Positions 40,741 to 54,200 of a DNA stretch of 64,000 bases are shown here, one piece after another. The stretch's first letter is position 1. The number at the start of each line of letters is the position of its first letter. The notes beneath the pieces are model-generated. The model had not been told where the DNA came from, made no database searches, and was given only the letters and a program-made list of their open reading frames with translations. This DNA is from Fremontodendron californicum (taxonomy: Eukaryota > Streptophyta > Magnoliopsida > Malvales > Malvaceae): the NCBI GenBank assembly GCA_030761205.1, contig JAULJL010000024.1, positions 17,101,122 to 17,165,121 of the forward strand, written 5' to 3'. The translations under genes and the position numbers were made by a program.

Positions 40741-42502
40741 AAAGGGCTTCCATAGAGGGTCAGATTGTCTCACTGGTCGAGAAGCATTTAGAGGTTAGGA
40801 AACAGTCCGAGAAAGGTCAGCAGGATAATGGGGATTGTTTGAAAATGGGATATGTGTCAGTATTGCCAGCCGAGGTTGATCTTACTATCAGGCAAGATGA
40901 TCTCCGGGAATTTATGGATATATGGAATCAATTGAACATATCTGAAAAAGAAGCCTTCACTTAGACTTATGGGGACATAGCACTGTTAGTTTAGGTTAAG
41001 GTCAGTGGTGAGGTGATCCGGGCTATGGTGCAATTCTGGAATCCCGCTTATCGGTGTTTTACCTTCAACCGAGAGGATATGACTCCAACCATAAAGGAAT
41101 ACTCGACCTTGCTGCATATTGAGAACGTTATTCCCAACCGTATTTATTTGAAGGATACAAAGACACCGGGTTTCAAGAAAAATGTGTCTAAGATTCTGGG
41201 AGTGGAAAAAAATTGGGTCGAAAGCCATGTTGTCCGAAAAGGGTAAGCTACTGTATATCATGGGATATTTTACGGACCTTAATCCATAGCCATTCAAGTA
41301 AGGAGACAGTTAGGAATATTTTTGCTTTGGCTATCTATGGTTTAGTTATCTTCCCAAAGACATTAGGGTATGTGGATGTGGCGGTATTTGATATTTTTGA
41401 GAGGCTTGAGTACAGGATAAACCCATCCCCGGTAATTATAGTAGAAATAAGCCGATCTCTGAATTTCTATAGACGGGAAGGAAAAGGGCATTTTATAGGT
41501 TGTATACAGCTTATTTACATATGGGTTCAGAGCCATTTTTGTAAACAGAAGAATTTCCCTCTTCGCTCATATTGGAAGTCTTTTGCACCAATTGGTGAAT
41601 TTCTTAAGAGGGATTGGCTTGAAAATTTGACTGAGGAAAAATGGATCAACATATTCTGGAATATCAGGGCTGATATGATAATTTGGAGAGCTCCATGGAT
41701 AGCTCCTATGCCGACATTGTACAAATGCAGAGATAAAGCTTCGGTTCCATTATTGGGAGTATGGGGAGGAGTGAGCTATGCACCACTGCTGGTACTAAGA
41801 CAATCGAAATCCCGTCAGTTTACTCCTACGACCCATGACCTTAGTAATTTGGAATTTGCTTATGGAGAAGATGGATACTGGGGAAAGGTACGTGAGATTG
41901 TAGTAGGATGGAAGGAAACTCATCGGGTGGAGGTAGCTAGATATGCCGACATCGTCACACCTGATTACCTAGTATGGAGGGAATTGAGGGTTAATGATAG
42001 GTTGTTGACATCAGATGGAAAAGAGGTCCAGTTCATGAGTCCATCACCGAAGGAAGCGCTATCAGAGTTAGAAATTGCAAGGGCAGAATTCGAAAAAGAA
42101 AAAGCCCAAATGAGCAAGGAAATTGCCCAATTGCAAGAAGAGCTTGAAGATATGAAAAATAGGGAATCAGCTCGAGAAAGAGAAAAGGAAAAGATCAAGA
42201 GAGAAAGGGACACTGCTAAGAGCGATCTTCAGGAATTACACTTGGAGAACAAGAGGTACCGCTTCGAGCTCAGATTTGAAGGCACCCTTAAGACTTCTGG
42301 GGAATGGGAGCAAGAGGCCAAAAACCTTAAGAAGGAGAAAAACTATTGGAAAGAGAGAGCAAAGCATGGGGAAGCCCGAGCCAATCAGCTGGAGAAACAA
42401 GCTAAGGAAAGCTTACACGGTGATGCTTCTGCTGACATGTCAAAGGGTCATGAACAATTAGGGGTCAGATTAAAGAGCAAGGCAATCAAAAGAGGACAGT
42501 AA
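40741..42502 (+). pseudogene. Ogre ORF1 (DUF7745-like), best-preserved copy
   Basis: An N-terminal part from about 40741 is readable with two in-frame stops (about 40962 and 40993). Block 41013-41246 (MVQFWNPAYRCFTFNREDMT) is followed, after a one-base shift, by an open block 41213-42502 of 429 codons. The latter contains AIYGLVIFPKTLGYVDVAVF, GKGHFIGCIQLIYIWVQSHF, GVWGGVSYAPLLVLRQSKSR and, from about residue 270, a long Glu/Lys/Arg coiled coil (IARAEFEKEKAQMSKEIAQL). Ogre ORF1 has no proven function. The coiled coil suggests self-association. Repairing one shift and two stops would restore it, so it is younger or less decayed than 7667-9415. Confidence 0.78.
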
Positions 42503-42960
42503 AAAAGGTCCAAGACCCAAGGGAGTTACTATAGGACCGGTGTTTTATTATAGCATTTTTAAATTAGGATAGACATATTATCAAGATTGTATTAAGCAGT
42601 GATCTTTTATCTTTGATGTATTTAGTTCCAGGAAATCAATGAAAGACCGTTTGGTTGGAATTATCCCGGGGCCAATACTTTTAAATGCATTCATCATTCA
42701 TTTGTTCTTTCCTTTATATATTTTGTTTGTTTGTTTGTTCATTCATTCATTTATATTTATAATCATTCATTCATTTATTCTTTATAAATTATTCATACAC
42801 CTAGTCGTTTATTTAGTTGTCCATTCATTTATTCTTTATAATTATTCATTCATATTCATACACTTAGTTATTTACTTATTTGTTCATTCATTAACATTTA
42901 GTCATTTATTCATTCATTCATTTTTATAAAATAAAATAAAAAATGTGTCAATAATTTCTA
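42503..42960 (+). other. ORF1-gag spacer with TTCA/ATTC repeats, plus-strand Ogre
   Basis: Degenerate ATTCATTCATTTATT runs at 42700-42925. The frame 42639-42929 through it is low-complexity (Phe/Ile/His) and is not counted as a gene. Confidence 0.6.
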
Positions 42961-42964
42961 ATTC

Positions 42965-44315
42965 ATGGTTTTTAAAACTAAAAGTACAATTGGTCGCACT
43001 CAGAAAGAATCAGACTTTCGACACCCCTACAATACTCGATCTCAAACAAGAGCTATGGAGAACGATCAACTTGCTAGAATTGAAAAGATGGAAAGAATTC
43101 AAAGGGAACTGCAGGAACAGTTGGCTAAGTCTCAAGAGGAGTCACGGGAACAAATGACCAAACTCATGGAGATGATGAATACCATGATGAGGCAGAAGGG
43201 GAAAATTCAGTTACAAGAATGGGAGCAGTAAACCAGGAAGACCGACCTGAGGTGGTACAGAAGAATGGCCAGACATCCCAGCATGTGGGAAATGAACTTT
43301 CGATTGGGCAGCATCCTATATTTACATCCAACCAGCGGCTAAAACACATAATTTTGGTCCTAAAAGGGGTAATATTGGGGTTGATCCAATTGATGTGGAC
43401 ATTCTAGACTTTGAGGATTTGGCTGAAAAGGAAAGGGCAAAGATGACTGAGCTGAAGAGGGTTGAAATGATAGAATCCCAGAAAAATATCAGCTACTGGA
43501 GGAAAGATTGAGGGCAGTTGAAAGAGCAGAGCTATTTGGCAGTCTGGATGCCAAAAGAGATGAGTTTAGTGCACGGTCTGGTGATTCCTCCAAAGTTCAA
43601 AGTACCAGACTTTGAAAAATATAATAGAACTACCAACCTATCAGTGCATCTGGCCATGTACTACCGGAAGATGACCGGACATGATGAAGACGAAAAATTG
43701 CTTATCAATTATTTTCAGGATAGCTTGATAGGGTCCGCAACTCGGTGGTATAACCAGCTTACCCGTGGATCTAGCCAAAGCTTTCATGGAACAATACAAG
43801 CATGTGACAGACATGGTGCCTGACCGTCTAACTCTGCAAAACATGGAAAAGAAAGTTACTGAAAGCTTTAAAGAATATTCTCAGAGATGGAGAGATGTGG
43901 CTACACAAGTACAACCTCCTTTGACCAAAAGGAAACTACAGTGCTTTTCATCAATACCCTGAAAGCATCTTATTATGATAAATTGGTGGGGAGTGCCACC
44001 AAGGACTTTGCAAATATGGTGATATCCGAGGAGATGATAGAGTCTGCCATTAAGAACGAGAAAATGGAAGGGGGTGAGTCTGCTACCCTGAAGAGGGTTT
44101 TCCCTGCAAAGAAGAAGGAGGAGACACATGTAGTCAGTTTCAATCAATACCTCTATGCACCTCCTACACCATACACACCTCCCAGGCCCTATACTCCTAC
44201 TACATCTTATGCACCTCCTACACCTTACACACCTTACCCGGGGTATAATCCTTACTACCCCAATGTGAACCACTTTACCCAAAATCTATTCCCTTATACC
44301 AATATACCACAATAG
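42965..44315 (+). pseudogene. gag, plus-strand Ogre, broken
   Basis: Start block 42965-43231 (RTQKESDFRHPYNTRSQTRA and a coiled coil). The core continues in 43518-43823 (PPKFKVPDFEKYNRTTNLSV, MTGHDEDEKLLINYFQDSLI), 43765-43962 (FKEYSQRWRDVATQVQPPLT) and 43887-44315 (SATKDFANMVISEEMIESAI, then the PYTPP repeat). These are overlapping frames, so at least three frameshifts. A segment near 43760 is deleted relative to element 1. Confidence 0.82.
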
Positions 44316-44499
44316 CCATTTCCAACTTGTATATCCCCACAGATAACCCTTCCTCGAAACACTGTCCCAAATACTCAAGGTCTCGCACGTAATGACTATC
44401 GTTCACCAAGGAATGATCAAAAACCCCAGTTTGATCCCATTCCTACAACCTATGGTGAGCTATATCCCAAATTACTATAAGGCCAACTTGTCATGCTAG

Positions 44500-46021
44500 T
44501 ATATCTTAAACCTTTGATCCCACCATACCCAAGGTGGTAAAATGCAAATACCAACTACGCATATCATGCAGGAATTCAGGGGCATTCGACTGAGGATTGC
44601 ATTGCCTTAAAAAAGAAAGTCCAAAGTTTAATCAATACCGGAGTTGTGAAGTTTGGGTCAAAGAATGGGCCGAATGTAGCGGGAAACCCATTGCCCGATC
44701 ATGCTGACAGGGGAAGTCAGAAGGGTAAAAGGGATGCCAGGGAAGTCAAGACTCTAATGTTAACAGTATGGATCGAGATGGTTAAGCCAGGAATGGAGGG
44801 GGACACAGAAGTTTAAAAATGGTTGCAAAGAGGGTGCAAAATTGGTGCCCGTTCCATAAATGTAGAGGTCATATCGTACAGGACTACGGGGACTTTCTGG
44901 CTAAAGTCCAAAAGATGATGGATGACGGAGAGGCCAGCTTTATGAGGAGACAGAGGAAGAAGTAGAGGTTATTGAGAATGCGGCTGGCTATGGAATAGAA
45001 AGACCTTTGATCATCTATTCTGATGAACCAGAGAAGACTACTCCGATTGTTGAGGAAATTGCGCCCAAGCTAATCATAGATTTGCCTTCTTCCTTTTCAT
45101 ACAAGGAAAACAAAACTACATCATGGAAATATGACTGCAGCATGGTTATGCCCGGGTCATCAAGTCAGCAAGATACAGGTGTGGGGCACTTAACACGAAA
45201 TGGAAGGTGTTAGCCCCCGAGGTTGTTGAACAGGGATCAACAAGAAAGGATGAAGGACTGGACAAAGGGAAGAAAGCAGCTGAACCAATCCATATTAAGA
45301 TGGATTTGTCAAAAGAAGCAAAGAGGGGATCAGCCCCAGTAAACAGGATAAAAGAGTCGGTGAATGAGAAGGAGGCCTGCGAGTTTTTAAAGTTCATAAA
45401 ACATAGTGAGTATAGTGTGGTTGAGCAATTGCAGTGTCAGCCAGCAAGAATCTCCATCTTATCTTTGCTATTAAACACGGAGCCACACAGAATGCCCTGT
45501 TGAGAGTGTTGAATCAGGCATATGTGGCTAACAACATATTGGTAGAAAAGTTAGACAGGCTGGTGGGAAAAATTGTGGCAGACGACCATATATATTTCAG
45601 TTATGATGAAATACTACCCAATGGTATTAGGTCCACAAAGGCTCTTTACATAACAACCACCTCCAAGGGGCATATACTACCAATGGTGCTTCTGGATAAT
45701 GGTTCTTCATTAAATGTAATGCCCTTGGCAACCCTGTCTAAGTTGCCATTTGATATGTCTTATATGTTATCGAGTTGCACAGTAGTCAGGGCTTTCGATG
45801 GTACCAGGAGTGAGGTAATGGAAACTATTGAGGTTCCTCTGGAGATAGGCCCATGCACCTATACAGTGAACTTTCAGGTCATGGATATTAATCCATCCTA
45901 TAATTGCTTGTTGGAAAAGCCGTGGATACATTCAGCAGGGGCTGTACCCTCGTATCTCCACCAAAAGCTGAAATTTGTGATGGAGGGCCGTTTGGTCACT
46001 ATACAGGAGAAGAAGACATAA
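44500..46021 (+). pseudogene. Linker and aspartic protease, plus-strand Ogre
   Basis: Zinc-knuckle-like YHAGIQGHSTEDCIALKKKV at about 44555 and CPFHKCRGHIVQD near 44850. Block 45434-46021 holds the protease: VLLDNGSSLNVMPLATLSKL, then VVRAFDGTRSEVMETIEVPL and VMDINPSYNCLLEKPWIHSA. The downstream PWIHSAGAVPS stretch is characteristic of Tat proteases. Frameshifts lie before 45434. Confidence 0.82.
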
Positions 46022-46149
46022 TAGCCTCTGCATCTACTGAATCTCCTTATGTTGAACCCAATGAAGATGACGTAGAATGTTCTTTTCGGTCTTTGGAATT
46101 CGTAAATGCGATTTTTGTCGCTGAAGGATGAAAAATTCCAAAACCAAGG

Positions 46150-46658
46150 TTGTCCAAGAACACAAGGCTGGGAGTAAGAACCACAGTGGGAAAGGGCTGC
46201 AGGGCTGGAAAAAGTCTTCGAAAATATCTTCAAGGGATGGCTCGAGTAATGGAAGCAATGGGAAAGAAAGATTGGTTTGGCTTAGGGTATCTTCCGAAGG
46301 CCCATGAGAGGAGGAAACAAGTTGAAAGGAACCGAAAAAGGAGGATGACCCGTTTCGCGGGTATAGATATTGAATGGGAACCCATGACTTTCCCACCAAT
46401 CCTTCACAACTTCCACTCTGCTGGTTTTCTATTCGGAGAAAAGAATTCAGAGGATGTACTCATAATGATCGAGCAAGCTTTTGAAAAATTCCATGTGAAT
46501 AAGGGTGGGCAGATTCAGGATATGGTAATTTGCATGATTGGGAAAGAAGGGATGGAAAGTGACAATGCGAACTGGATGGTGCAACCTTGTCCACCAGGAT
46601 ATAGACTGACTAATTGGAGTGCTACTGAGTTGCCCATAGTTTTTAAGTCTATTCCAAT
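46150..46658 (+). pseudogene. Protease-RT connecting region (exon 1 end), plus-strand Ogre
   Basis: Open from 46150: KDWFGLGYLPKAHERRKQVE, MTRFAGIDIEWEPMTFPPIL and PPGYRLTNWSATELPIVFKS. It is truncated in frame by the intron donor. This segment is conserved between Ogre copies but has no known enzymatic motif. Confidence 0.75.
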
Positions 46659-46878
46659 GTAATACTTTAAAAAACAATCTTAATTATCTTTACCCAGAGA
46701 TATTAAGAGTTTTTTTTCCTTCTGTAATGGGCTTTTTGTTTAAACATTTCCATTCAATAAATAACAAGCACAATGCATTTTATTCATATTCATGTGTCCA
46801 TATTCTTTCATTTTTGCAATTTATTTTGTTTAAATTATACATATTTTCCTATATTGTTTCTTCTCCACCTATTTGCAG
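46659..46878 (+). other. Ogre intron (220 nt), plus-strand copy
   Basis: Donor AAT/GTAATACTTT, T-rich 3' half, acceptor CTCCACCTATTTGCAG. Homologous to 3263-3484. The exon after it is cut off after about 12-20 nt by the pol deletion. Confidence 0.75.
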
Positions 46879-46899
46879 GTGTATGGATTCTGTTAAACG

Positions 46900-49800
46900 G
46901 TATGGAGTTCGGAAGTTGGGTTACAGAGATTTAGTAGAAATGAAACCTTAGTCCGAGAAATTTAGGGAAAAGTGCTTAAACTATCAAATTGGTCAAAATT
47001 AAAGGTTCCAAATGAAAGATAAACACTGACTATGGGTAATGGAGAAGCTACTTGGAAGAAAAACTGAAAGAAAAGTCAATCCGGAAGGAAACCGAGAATT
47101 AGGGTTTTTGGTGGATTTCGTTGAAATTTTGAAGAATTTCAGAAATGGCCTGATTCGGTAAGACAAAAGCCCCTAATGGATGAGGAGTGATTAAAAAAGG
47201 ATAGCCCAAGGCTCAGTTTGAAGAAAATTTGAAAATCAGACTTGTTTTGAGCAAAACCGGGTTTCGGAGGCAAAACGACAAAATTGGAAAATTTGAGAAA
47301 AATAGCAAATGAACTCCAAAAATTTTGAAAAATTGCAGATCTCATTTTTAAATCATTTTGAAGAGATTGGCAAAGAAAAATCTTGATTCGGAGTTCGTTT
47401 GCAAAATGGCCAAATCTTGGGTCCCCTATGAAGAAATTCAAGAAGATAAATCTCGAAAAAGTCGCAAATGAACTCCAAAAATTCTGAAAATTTGTAGATA
47501 TCATTTTTAAATTATTTGGAAGAGATTGGAGAAATAAAATATGGATTCGGAGTTTGTTTGCAAAATGGCCAAATCCCGGGCCCATTGTGTAGTAATTCAA
47601 GCAGATAAATCTCGAAAAGAAAACCAAATGAGTTCCAAAAATAATGAAAACTTTCAGATCATACTTTTAAATTATTTGGAAGAGATTGGTGAATAAAGAT
47701 CTAGATTTGGAGCTCATTTAAAAAATGGTAAAGTTTGGGAGCACAAAAGGGCAATTTTGGATGAAAAAAATCAAAATAAATAGCAAATGGGCTCGAAATT
47801 TTTTGAAAACCTCCAAAATTCAATTTTTTATTATTTTGGAAGTATTGAAAAAAGAAAATTTGAATTTGGAGTATGTTTGCTATTTAATTATGTTCGGGGG
47901 GCAAAAAGGTCATTTTACCCAAGAAATCGAAAAGGGCTTTTCTCGCCTTTTAAAAAAATGAAGCATGGGCTAGGAGAAGAGGGGTCAGTCGGCCAAGGCC
48001 CAAAGGTGGGCAAATATTTTCTGATTTTGTATCAAAAGGCCAACAATGATGAGGAAGGTAGTTATTTTTTTTATCAAACCTTTGTAATTAAGCCACATGG
48101 ACCAATGAATGAAGATGGAGAGTGTCAACATAATGGCTTAAGATTCTTGAACAGCTGTAATTGTGATAGCTGATTGCCTAATCTAAGGGTGATAATTTCA
48201 CATTTTAAACATCTTGGATCTATAGGATCAAAATTGGTTGAAGAAAAGATGACAACATCCTAGCAAGAGAAGGGCCATTCGGCCACTACTAGAGGGGGTC
48301 TCTCTCTTTTCATTTTCAGCTATTCGCTCTCTATTTCACTCTTATTTTGGCTGATTTTCTCTTCATGGTTGAAAGGCAAAAAGAAAAATTTAGAAAAGAA
48401 AAGAAAGTTAGAAAAGAAAAAGCTTGCAATATAGCTTCTAGAGGTTGCTTTAAGCACCATACTCTTGCACTTTCTTTGATTTTCCATTCTTGGTTTTCTA
48501 TTTTCATTTGATATTTGGTGATTTTCTTTTGTTTTTTTTTTTAAAAAAATATGTGTTTTTAATATTCTTCTTCAAGTTCTTCTTTATACTTTCTTGGAAA
48601 AAGCTTTGAAAATTTTCTTTTCTTTTGTTTTTGGGTGGCCAAATGACTTGCTTTTTTTTTAGTGTAGTTGCTATTTGCATTTTTATTTCATGTTATTCTT
48701 GATATTTAACAAGTTTTGATGCTTTAAATATTCTTCTAATACATAAACATGAAGCTTGTTTCAATTTGGTTGCTTGCTTGTTTCCATTTTTGAGTCTATT
48801 ATCTTATTATCATGTTTATTTTACTTATCTTGCATTTTTTATTTTTTGTTTTCAAAATGTTTAAGTTTGTTTATGTTTTACATTTTGTAATCCATGTGTT
48901 TGTGAAAATGCCTATTGGTTTCCATGCTTTTAATTTATATTTGCATAATTTGAGTGTTATTCTTTAGCTATGCATGTTAGTATATTAAGTTTTTGTGAAA
49001 ATGCCATGCTCATTTTTTATATAGACCATTCGGCCACCCCTATCTTTTAAGCTTTGTGTGTGCATTTTTGTTATGTTAGTTGATAGGTTTGCATGTTCAT
49101 GATATTTGGTTGTGTATTTTATTTAAGCATGCTATATGTTTGTGTTATTGCCATGCATTCTTTAGGTTTAGGATTGGTTTGCTTTGCCATGCATATTCAT
49201 GCATTTTAGACCTAGGTTGCATTAAATGCCATGCAAGTTCATTTTAGGTCTAGCTCATTTTATTGATGCCATGCATTTTTCATGTCATTTAGGTTTTAAA
49301 TCATGCATTTCATGCATCATATTTGCTGTATTTTCATGCATGTCATTTCATTGCCACTTGATTTATGACTTCGACCAATCAATGGTTCAAAGTCATGCTC
49401 ATTTTGAGCATACTTGTGAAAATTAAAGATGTGTAAAATTGATTATTCTACCTTTGTATTTTTTTTTACTTAACCAATTTTTGCCTAACTTTTCAAAAGT
49501 GTTAGGTACTGTTTGTGAGTCCTTAAGAGAGTCTCTAACATTTTTACTTTGATTTTTAAATGATTTTATCAAAGGCAAAAAAATGTGTTTTGGCAAAACA
49601 GTTTTTTCACCCAATACTCATACTTTCCCGATTTTTCTGGGCAGTCATCTTTAATCAGAAAATTAAGCCAATTTTTTTAGTTGTTTTTTTACATGTCCTG
49701 AGTCTCCAATATTTTTTTTTATATTTTTTTTGAATTTTAAAAATATGGTAAAAAATCGTGCTTTAAAACTGGATAGTAGAGGCAGAATTGAATTTGAAGG

Positions 49801-51224
49801 AAAATCATTTTTCTGTTTTGGTTAAGTTACTTAGAGGGGGGTGATTAGGAATTTTAACTACTGATTTAGGGTAGTTTCTAAGCCTTTTTAAACTCTAAAA
49901 ATGATTTTTTAAATCTTGGGTTAAGGGCGGTCAAGTCCGGGATTTTAAACTTAGGAAATTAGAGCCATTTAAAAAGGGTTTAGCTAATTATTTTTAATCT
50001 AAGCTTTTCAAACTTGTTTTCAAACAATCACAAAGTTTTTTGGTTTTAGAATATTTAATTTGATATATTTTTCCAAGGTAGCCAGATATCTTTTTAGATA
50101 TATGGATTTTCTTAATTAAAGGAAAAATACATTCTTATGCATTGCATTTTCCATATTCATGCATACTATATAATATGTGATTTTCGCTATGTTAATTTTC
50201 ATGATGGTGTTATTGTCTTTGATTTAAATTTTTGATATTATATTAATTGTTATATGGTTTTGAATATTTCATGATATCTTATGCTTTTTATTTAGTTATT
50301 TTTGTCATATTATTTAGTATATACTATGTTTATGCATTATTATTTTTATTTTTATTTTCATGCATTTTATATGTTAGCATTATTTTATATTTTATATTTT
50401 ATATTTCATGTCATTTCATATCATTTAGATTATATGCCATATCATTTATATTTGTCATGTCTTTTAAATTATTTTATTCCATTTAGAATATATCATGTGA
50501 CTTAGGTCATTTCATTTCATGTAGAATATATTATTTTACCTAGGTCATTTCATTTCATTTAAAAGATATTATGTCACTTAGGATATTTTATCTCATTTAG
50601 AATATATCATATGACTTAGGATATTACATTTCATATAGAATATATCATGTTACCTAGGTTGTTTCATTTCATTTAGAATTTATCATATGACTTAGGATAT
50701 TTCATTTCATTAGAAAATATGCTAAGACATTTAAATTATATCATACCATTTAGGTTGCATTATATTATCTAGACTTTGCGATGTCATTTTATTTATGTCA
50801 CACATATTCATGTTCATATTTTTTAAAAATGTTTTGAAAAAGGTAATGATTTTCAATAAAATAAAGATATTCCCGAGTTAAAATAATTCATGAATTCTCT
50901 GCCGGGTTTGCTGGGGAAGATATCATCAATTATTATTAATAATGGAATATCATCTTTAAAATGAGAATGATTCAGAAAGTTTTTCAAACTAATAAAAAAT
51001 TGTATATTTTGCCACGTTTGTTGGGGAATATAGGAAAATTTTGAATTTATAAATTTCGGATCATTTTCAATTAAAAATGGAATTATTATTTTTCTTTAAA
51101 TTGGGAATTAACCTAAAATATCAAATTAAAAATTGACTTTTTATCGAGACTTGAGATAACACACGATTAATAAGGTACCGTTTTATACGGGTGTTGTCGG
51201 GGTGCTAATCCTTCCCCACACGTA
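46900..51224 (+). repeat. 3' LTR of plus-strand Ogre, truncated at both ends
   Basis: Sense-orientation LTR. It begins at the TATGGAGTTCGGAAGTTGGG word that lies about 250-300 bp inside the LTR (compare 60690-60665 reverse), and ends ...CTTCCCCACACGTA at 51224, where a minus LTR starts. ORFs inside are shadows. Confidence 0.85.
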
Positions 51225-54200
51225 TGTCGCAACCTAAAAAATAACAAGTCTCATCGCAAGACTTTATTATTCGTTAAGCGTGACATTAAAAAAACCGAGG
51301 AAAAGTTGACTTAATTCCTCTAGAAAAATGAAGGTTTTGAAAATAACCTTGAAAAAGACATGGAGTCGCCACCAATCTTTTTTGGCTAGGTGTGATCGGC
51401 CACCTATTAAAACCGATTTTATAAAACATTTTAAAATTAATTAAAACATTTTTAAAACCAATTTCAAATCTACGTTTTAAACCAGAGAAATCAAAGAAGC
51501 GGGTTCGGGACACGGTTACGTGTGCGGAAGGATTAGCATCTCTAGCATCCCCACAACTCCCGTATAAAATGGTACCTTATTAATCGTGTGCTATCTCAAG
51601 TCTCGGTAAAAAATTCGGTTTTAAATTTAGTATTTCAAGTTAATTCTCAATTTAAAAAATAATAATTCCATTTTTTAATTGAAAATAATCCGGAATTTAT
51701 TAATTCAAAATTTTCTTATATTCCCCAACAAACGTGGTAAAATATAGAAATTTTTATTAATTTGAAAATTTTTTCGAACCATTCTAGTTTTAAAGAAGAT
51801 ATTCCATTATTAATGATAATTGATGATATCCTCCCCAGCAAACCCGGCAGAGAACTCATGAATTATTTTAACTCGGGAATATCTTTATTTTATTGAAAAA
51901 TCATTACCTTTTTCAAAACATTTAAAAATAAATATGAAAATGTGTGACATAAATAAAATGACATAGCAAAGGCTAGATAATATAATGCAACCTAAATGGT
52001 ATGATATAATTTAAATGTCTTAGCATATTCTAAATGAAATGAAATATCTTAAGTCATATGATATATTCTAAATGAAATGAAATGACCTAGGTAACCTAAT
52101 ATATTCTACATGAAATGAAATGACCTAGGTAACATAATATATTCTAAATGAAATGAAATAATTTAAATGACATGGAAAATATAAATGATATGGCGTATAA
52201 TCTAAATGTATGAAATGACATGAAATTAAAAATAATGCTAACATATAATATGCATGAAAATAAAAATAACAATCATGAACATAGTATATGCTAAATAATA
52301 TGACAAAAATAACTAAATAAAAAGCATAGGATATATGAAATATTCAAAACCATATAACAATTAATATAATATCAAAAATTTAAATCAAAGATAATAACAC
52401 CATCATGAAAATTAACATAGCAAAAATCACATATTATATAGTATGCATGAATATGGAAAATGCAATGCATGATAATGTATTTTTTCCTTTAATTAAGAAA
52501 ATCCGTATATCTAAAAAGATATCCGGCTACCTTAGGAAAATATATAAAATTAAATATTCTAAAACCAAAATACTTTGTGATTGTTTGAAAACAATTTTGA
52601 AAAGCTTAGATTAAAAATAAAAACTTAGCTAAACCCCTTTTAAATGGCTCTAATTTCCTAAGTTTAAAATCCCGGACTTGACCACCCTTAACCCGAGATT
52701 TAAAAAATCAGTTTTAGAGTTTAAAAAGGCTTAGAAACTATCCTAAGACAATAGCTAAACGTTCTAATCACCCCCTCTAAGTAACTTAACCAAAGATTTT
52801 CATTCAAATTCAATTCTGCCTCTACTGTCCAGTTTTAAAGCACGATTTTTTCCGTATTTTTAAAAATTCAAAAAAATATAAAATACATACTGGAGACTTA
52901 GGACATGTAAAAATACACGGAAAAAAATTGGCTTAATTTTCTGATTAAAGATGGCTACCCAGAAAAATCGGGAAAGTATGAGTACTAGGTGAAAAAACTG
53001 TTTTGTCAAAACACATTTTTTTGCCTTTGATAAAATCATTTAAAATAAAGTAAAAATGTTAGAGACTTTCCTAAGGACTCACAAAGGCAAAAATTGGCTA
53101 AGTAAAAAAAATCACAAAGGTAGAATAATCAATTTGACAACTCTTTAATTTTCCACAAGTATGCTCAAAATGAGCATGACTTTGAACCATTGATTGGTCT
53201 AAGTCATAGATCATGAGGCCATGACATGAAATGCATGAAAATACAGCAAATATGATGCATGAAATGCATGATTTAAAACCTAAATGACATGAAAAATGCA
53301 TGGCATCCATAAAATGGCCTAGACCTAAATGAACTTTCATGGCATTTAATGCAACTTAGGTCTAAAATGCATGAATATGCATGGCAAAGTAAACCAATCC
53401 TAAACCTAAAGAATGCATGGCAATAACACAAACATATGGCATGCTTAAACAAAATACACAACCAAATATCATGAAAATGCAAACCTATCAACTAACATCA
53501 CAAAAATGCACACACAAAGCATACAACATGAGGGTGGCCGAATGGTCTCATGCTTAAAATGAGCATGGCATTTTCACAAACACATGATGTACTAATATGC
53601 ATAGCTAAAGAATAATGCTCAAATCATGCAAATATAAAGTGAAGACATGAAAACCAATAGGCATTTTCACAAACACATGGATTACAAAATGTAAAACATA
53701 AACAAACTTAAACATTTTGAAAACAGAAAATCAAAATGCAAGACAAGTAAAATAAACATGATAACAAGATAATAGACTCAAAAATGGAAACAAACAAGCA
53801 ACCAAATGAAAACAAGCTTCATGTTTATGTATTAGAAGAAGATTTAAAGCATCAAAACTTGTTAAATATCAAGAATAACATGAAATAAAAATGCAAACAG
53901 CAACTATACTAAAACCATAGGCCATTCGGCCAATTAGAGAAAAACAGAAAAAAATTGAGTTTCCATAGTTTTTCAAGAAAGCATGAAGGAAAAACTTGAA
54001 AAGAAAGCTTAAAAACACTTATTGTAAAATCAAAATCAAAAGAAACTCACCAAATATCAAATGAAAACAGCAAATTAAGAATGGAAAATCAAAGAAAGTG
54101 CAAGAGTATAGTGCTTAAAGCAACATCTAGAAGCTATATTACAAGCTTTTTCTCTTCTAACTTTCTTTTCTTTTCTTTTATTTTTTCCTTTCAACAATGG

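Larger units (their letters stand above)
39271..51224 (+). mobile_element. Plus-strand Ogre with pol deleted (element 2)
   Basis: Truncated 5' LTR, PBS, leader, ORF1, gag, protease region, intron, then a direct jump at about 46890-46900 into the LTR. RT, both RNase H modules, integrase, the 3' UTR and about 340 bp of LTR start are missing. Its 3' LTR also lacks the last about 305 bp, being cut at 51224. Confidence 0.85.

Noticed and set aside
42639..42929. 96-codon Phe/Ile/His ORF
   Set aside because: Translation of a TTCATTCATT simple repeat in the ORF1-gag spacer.
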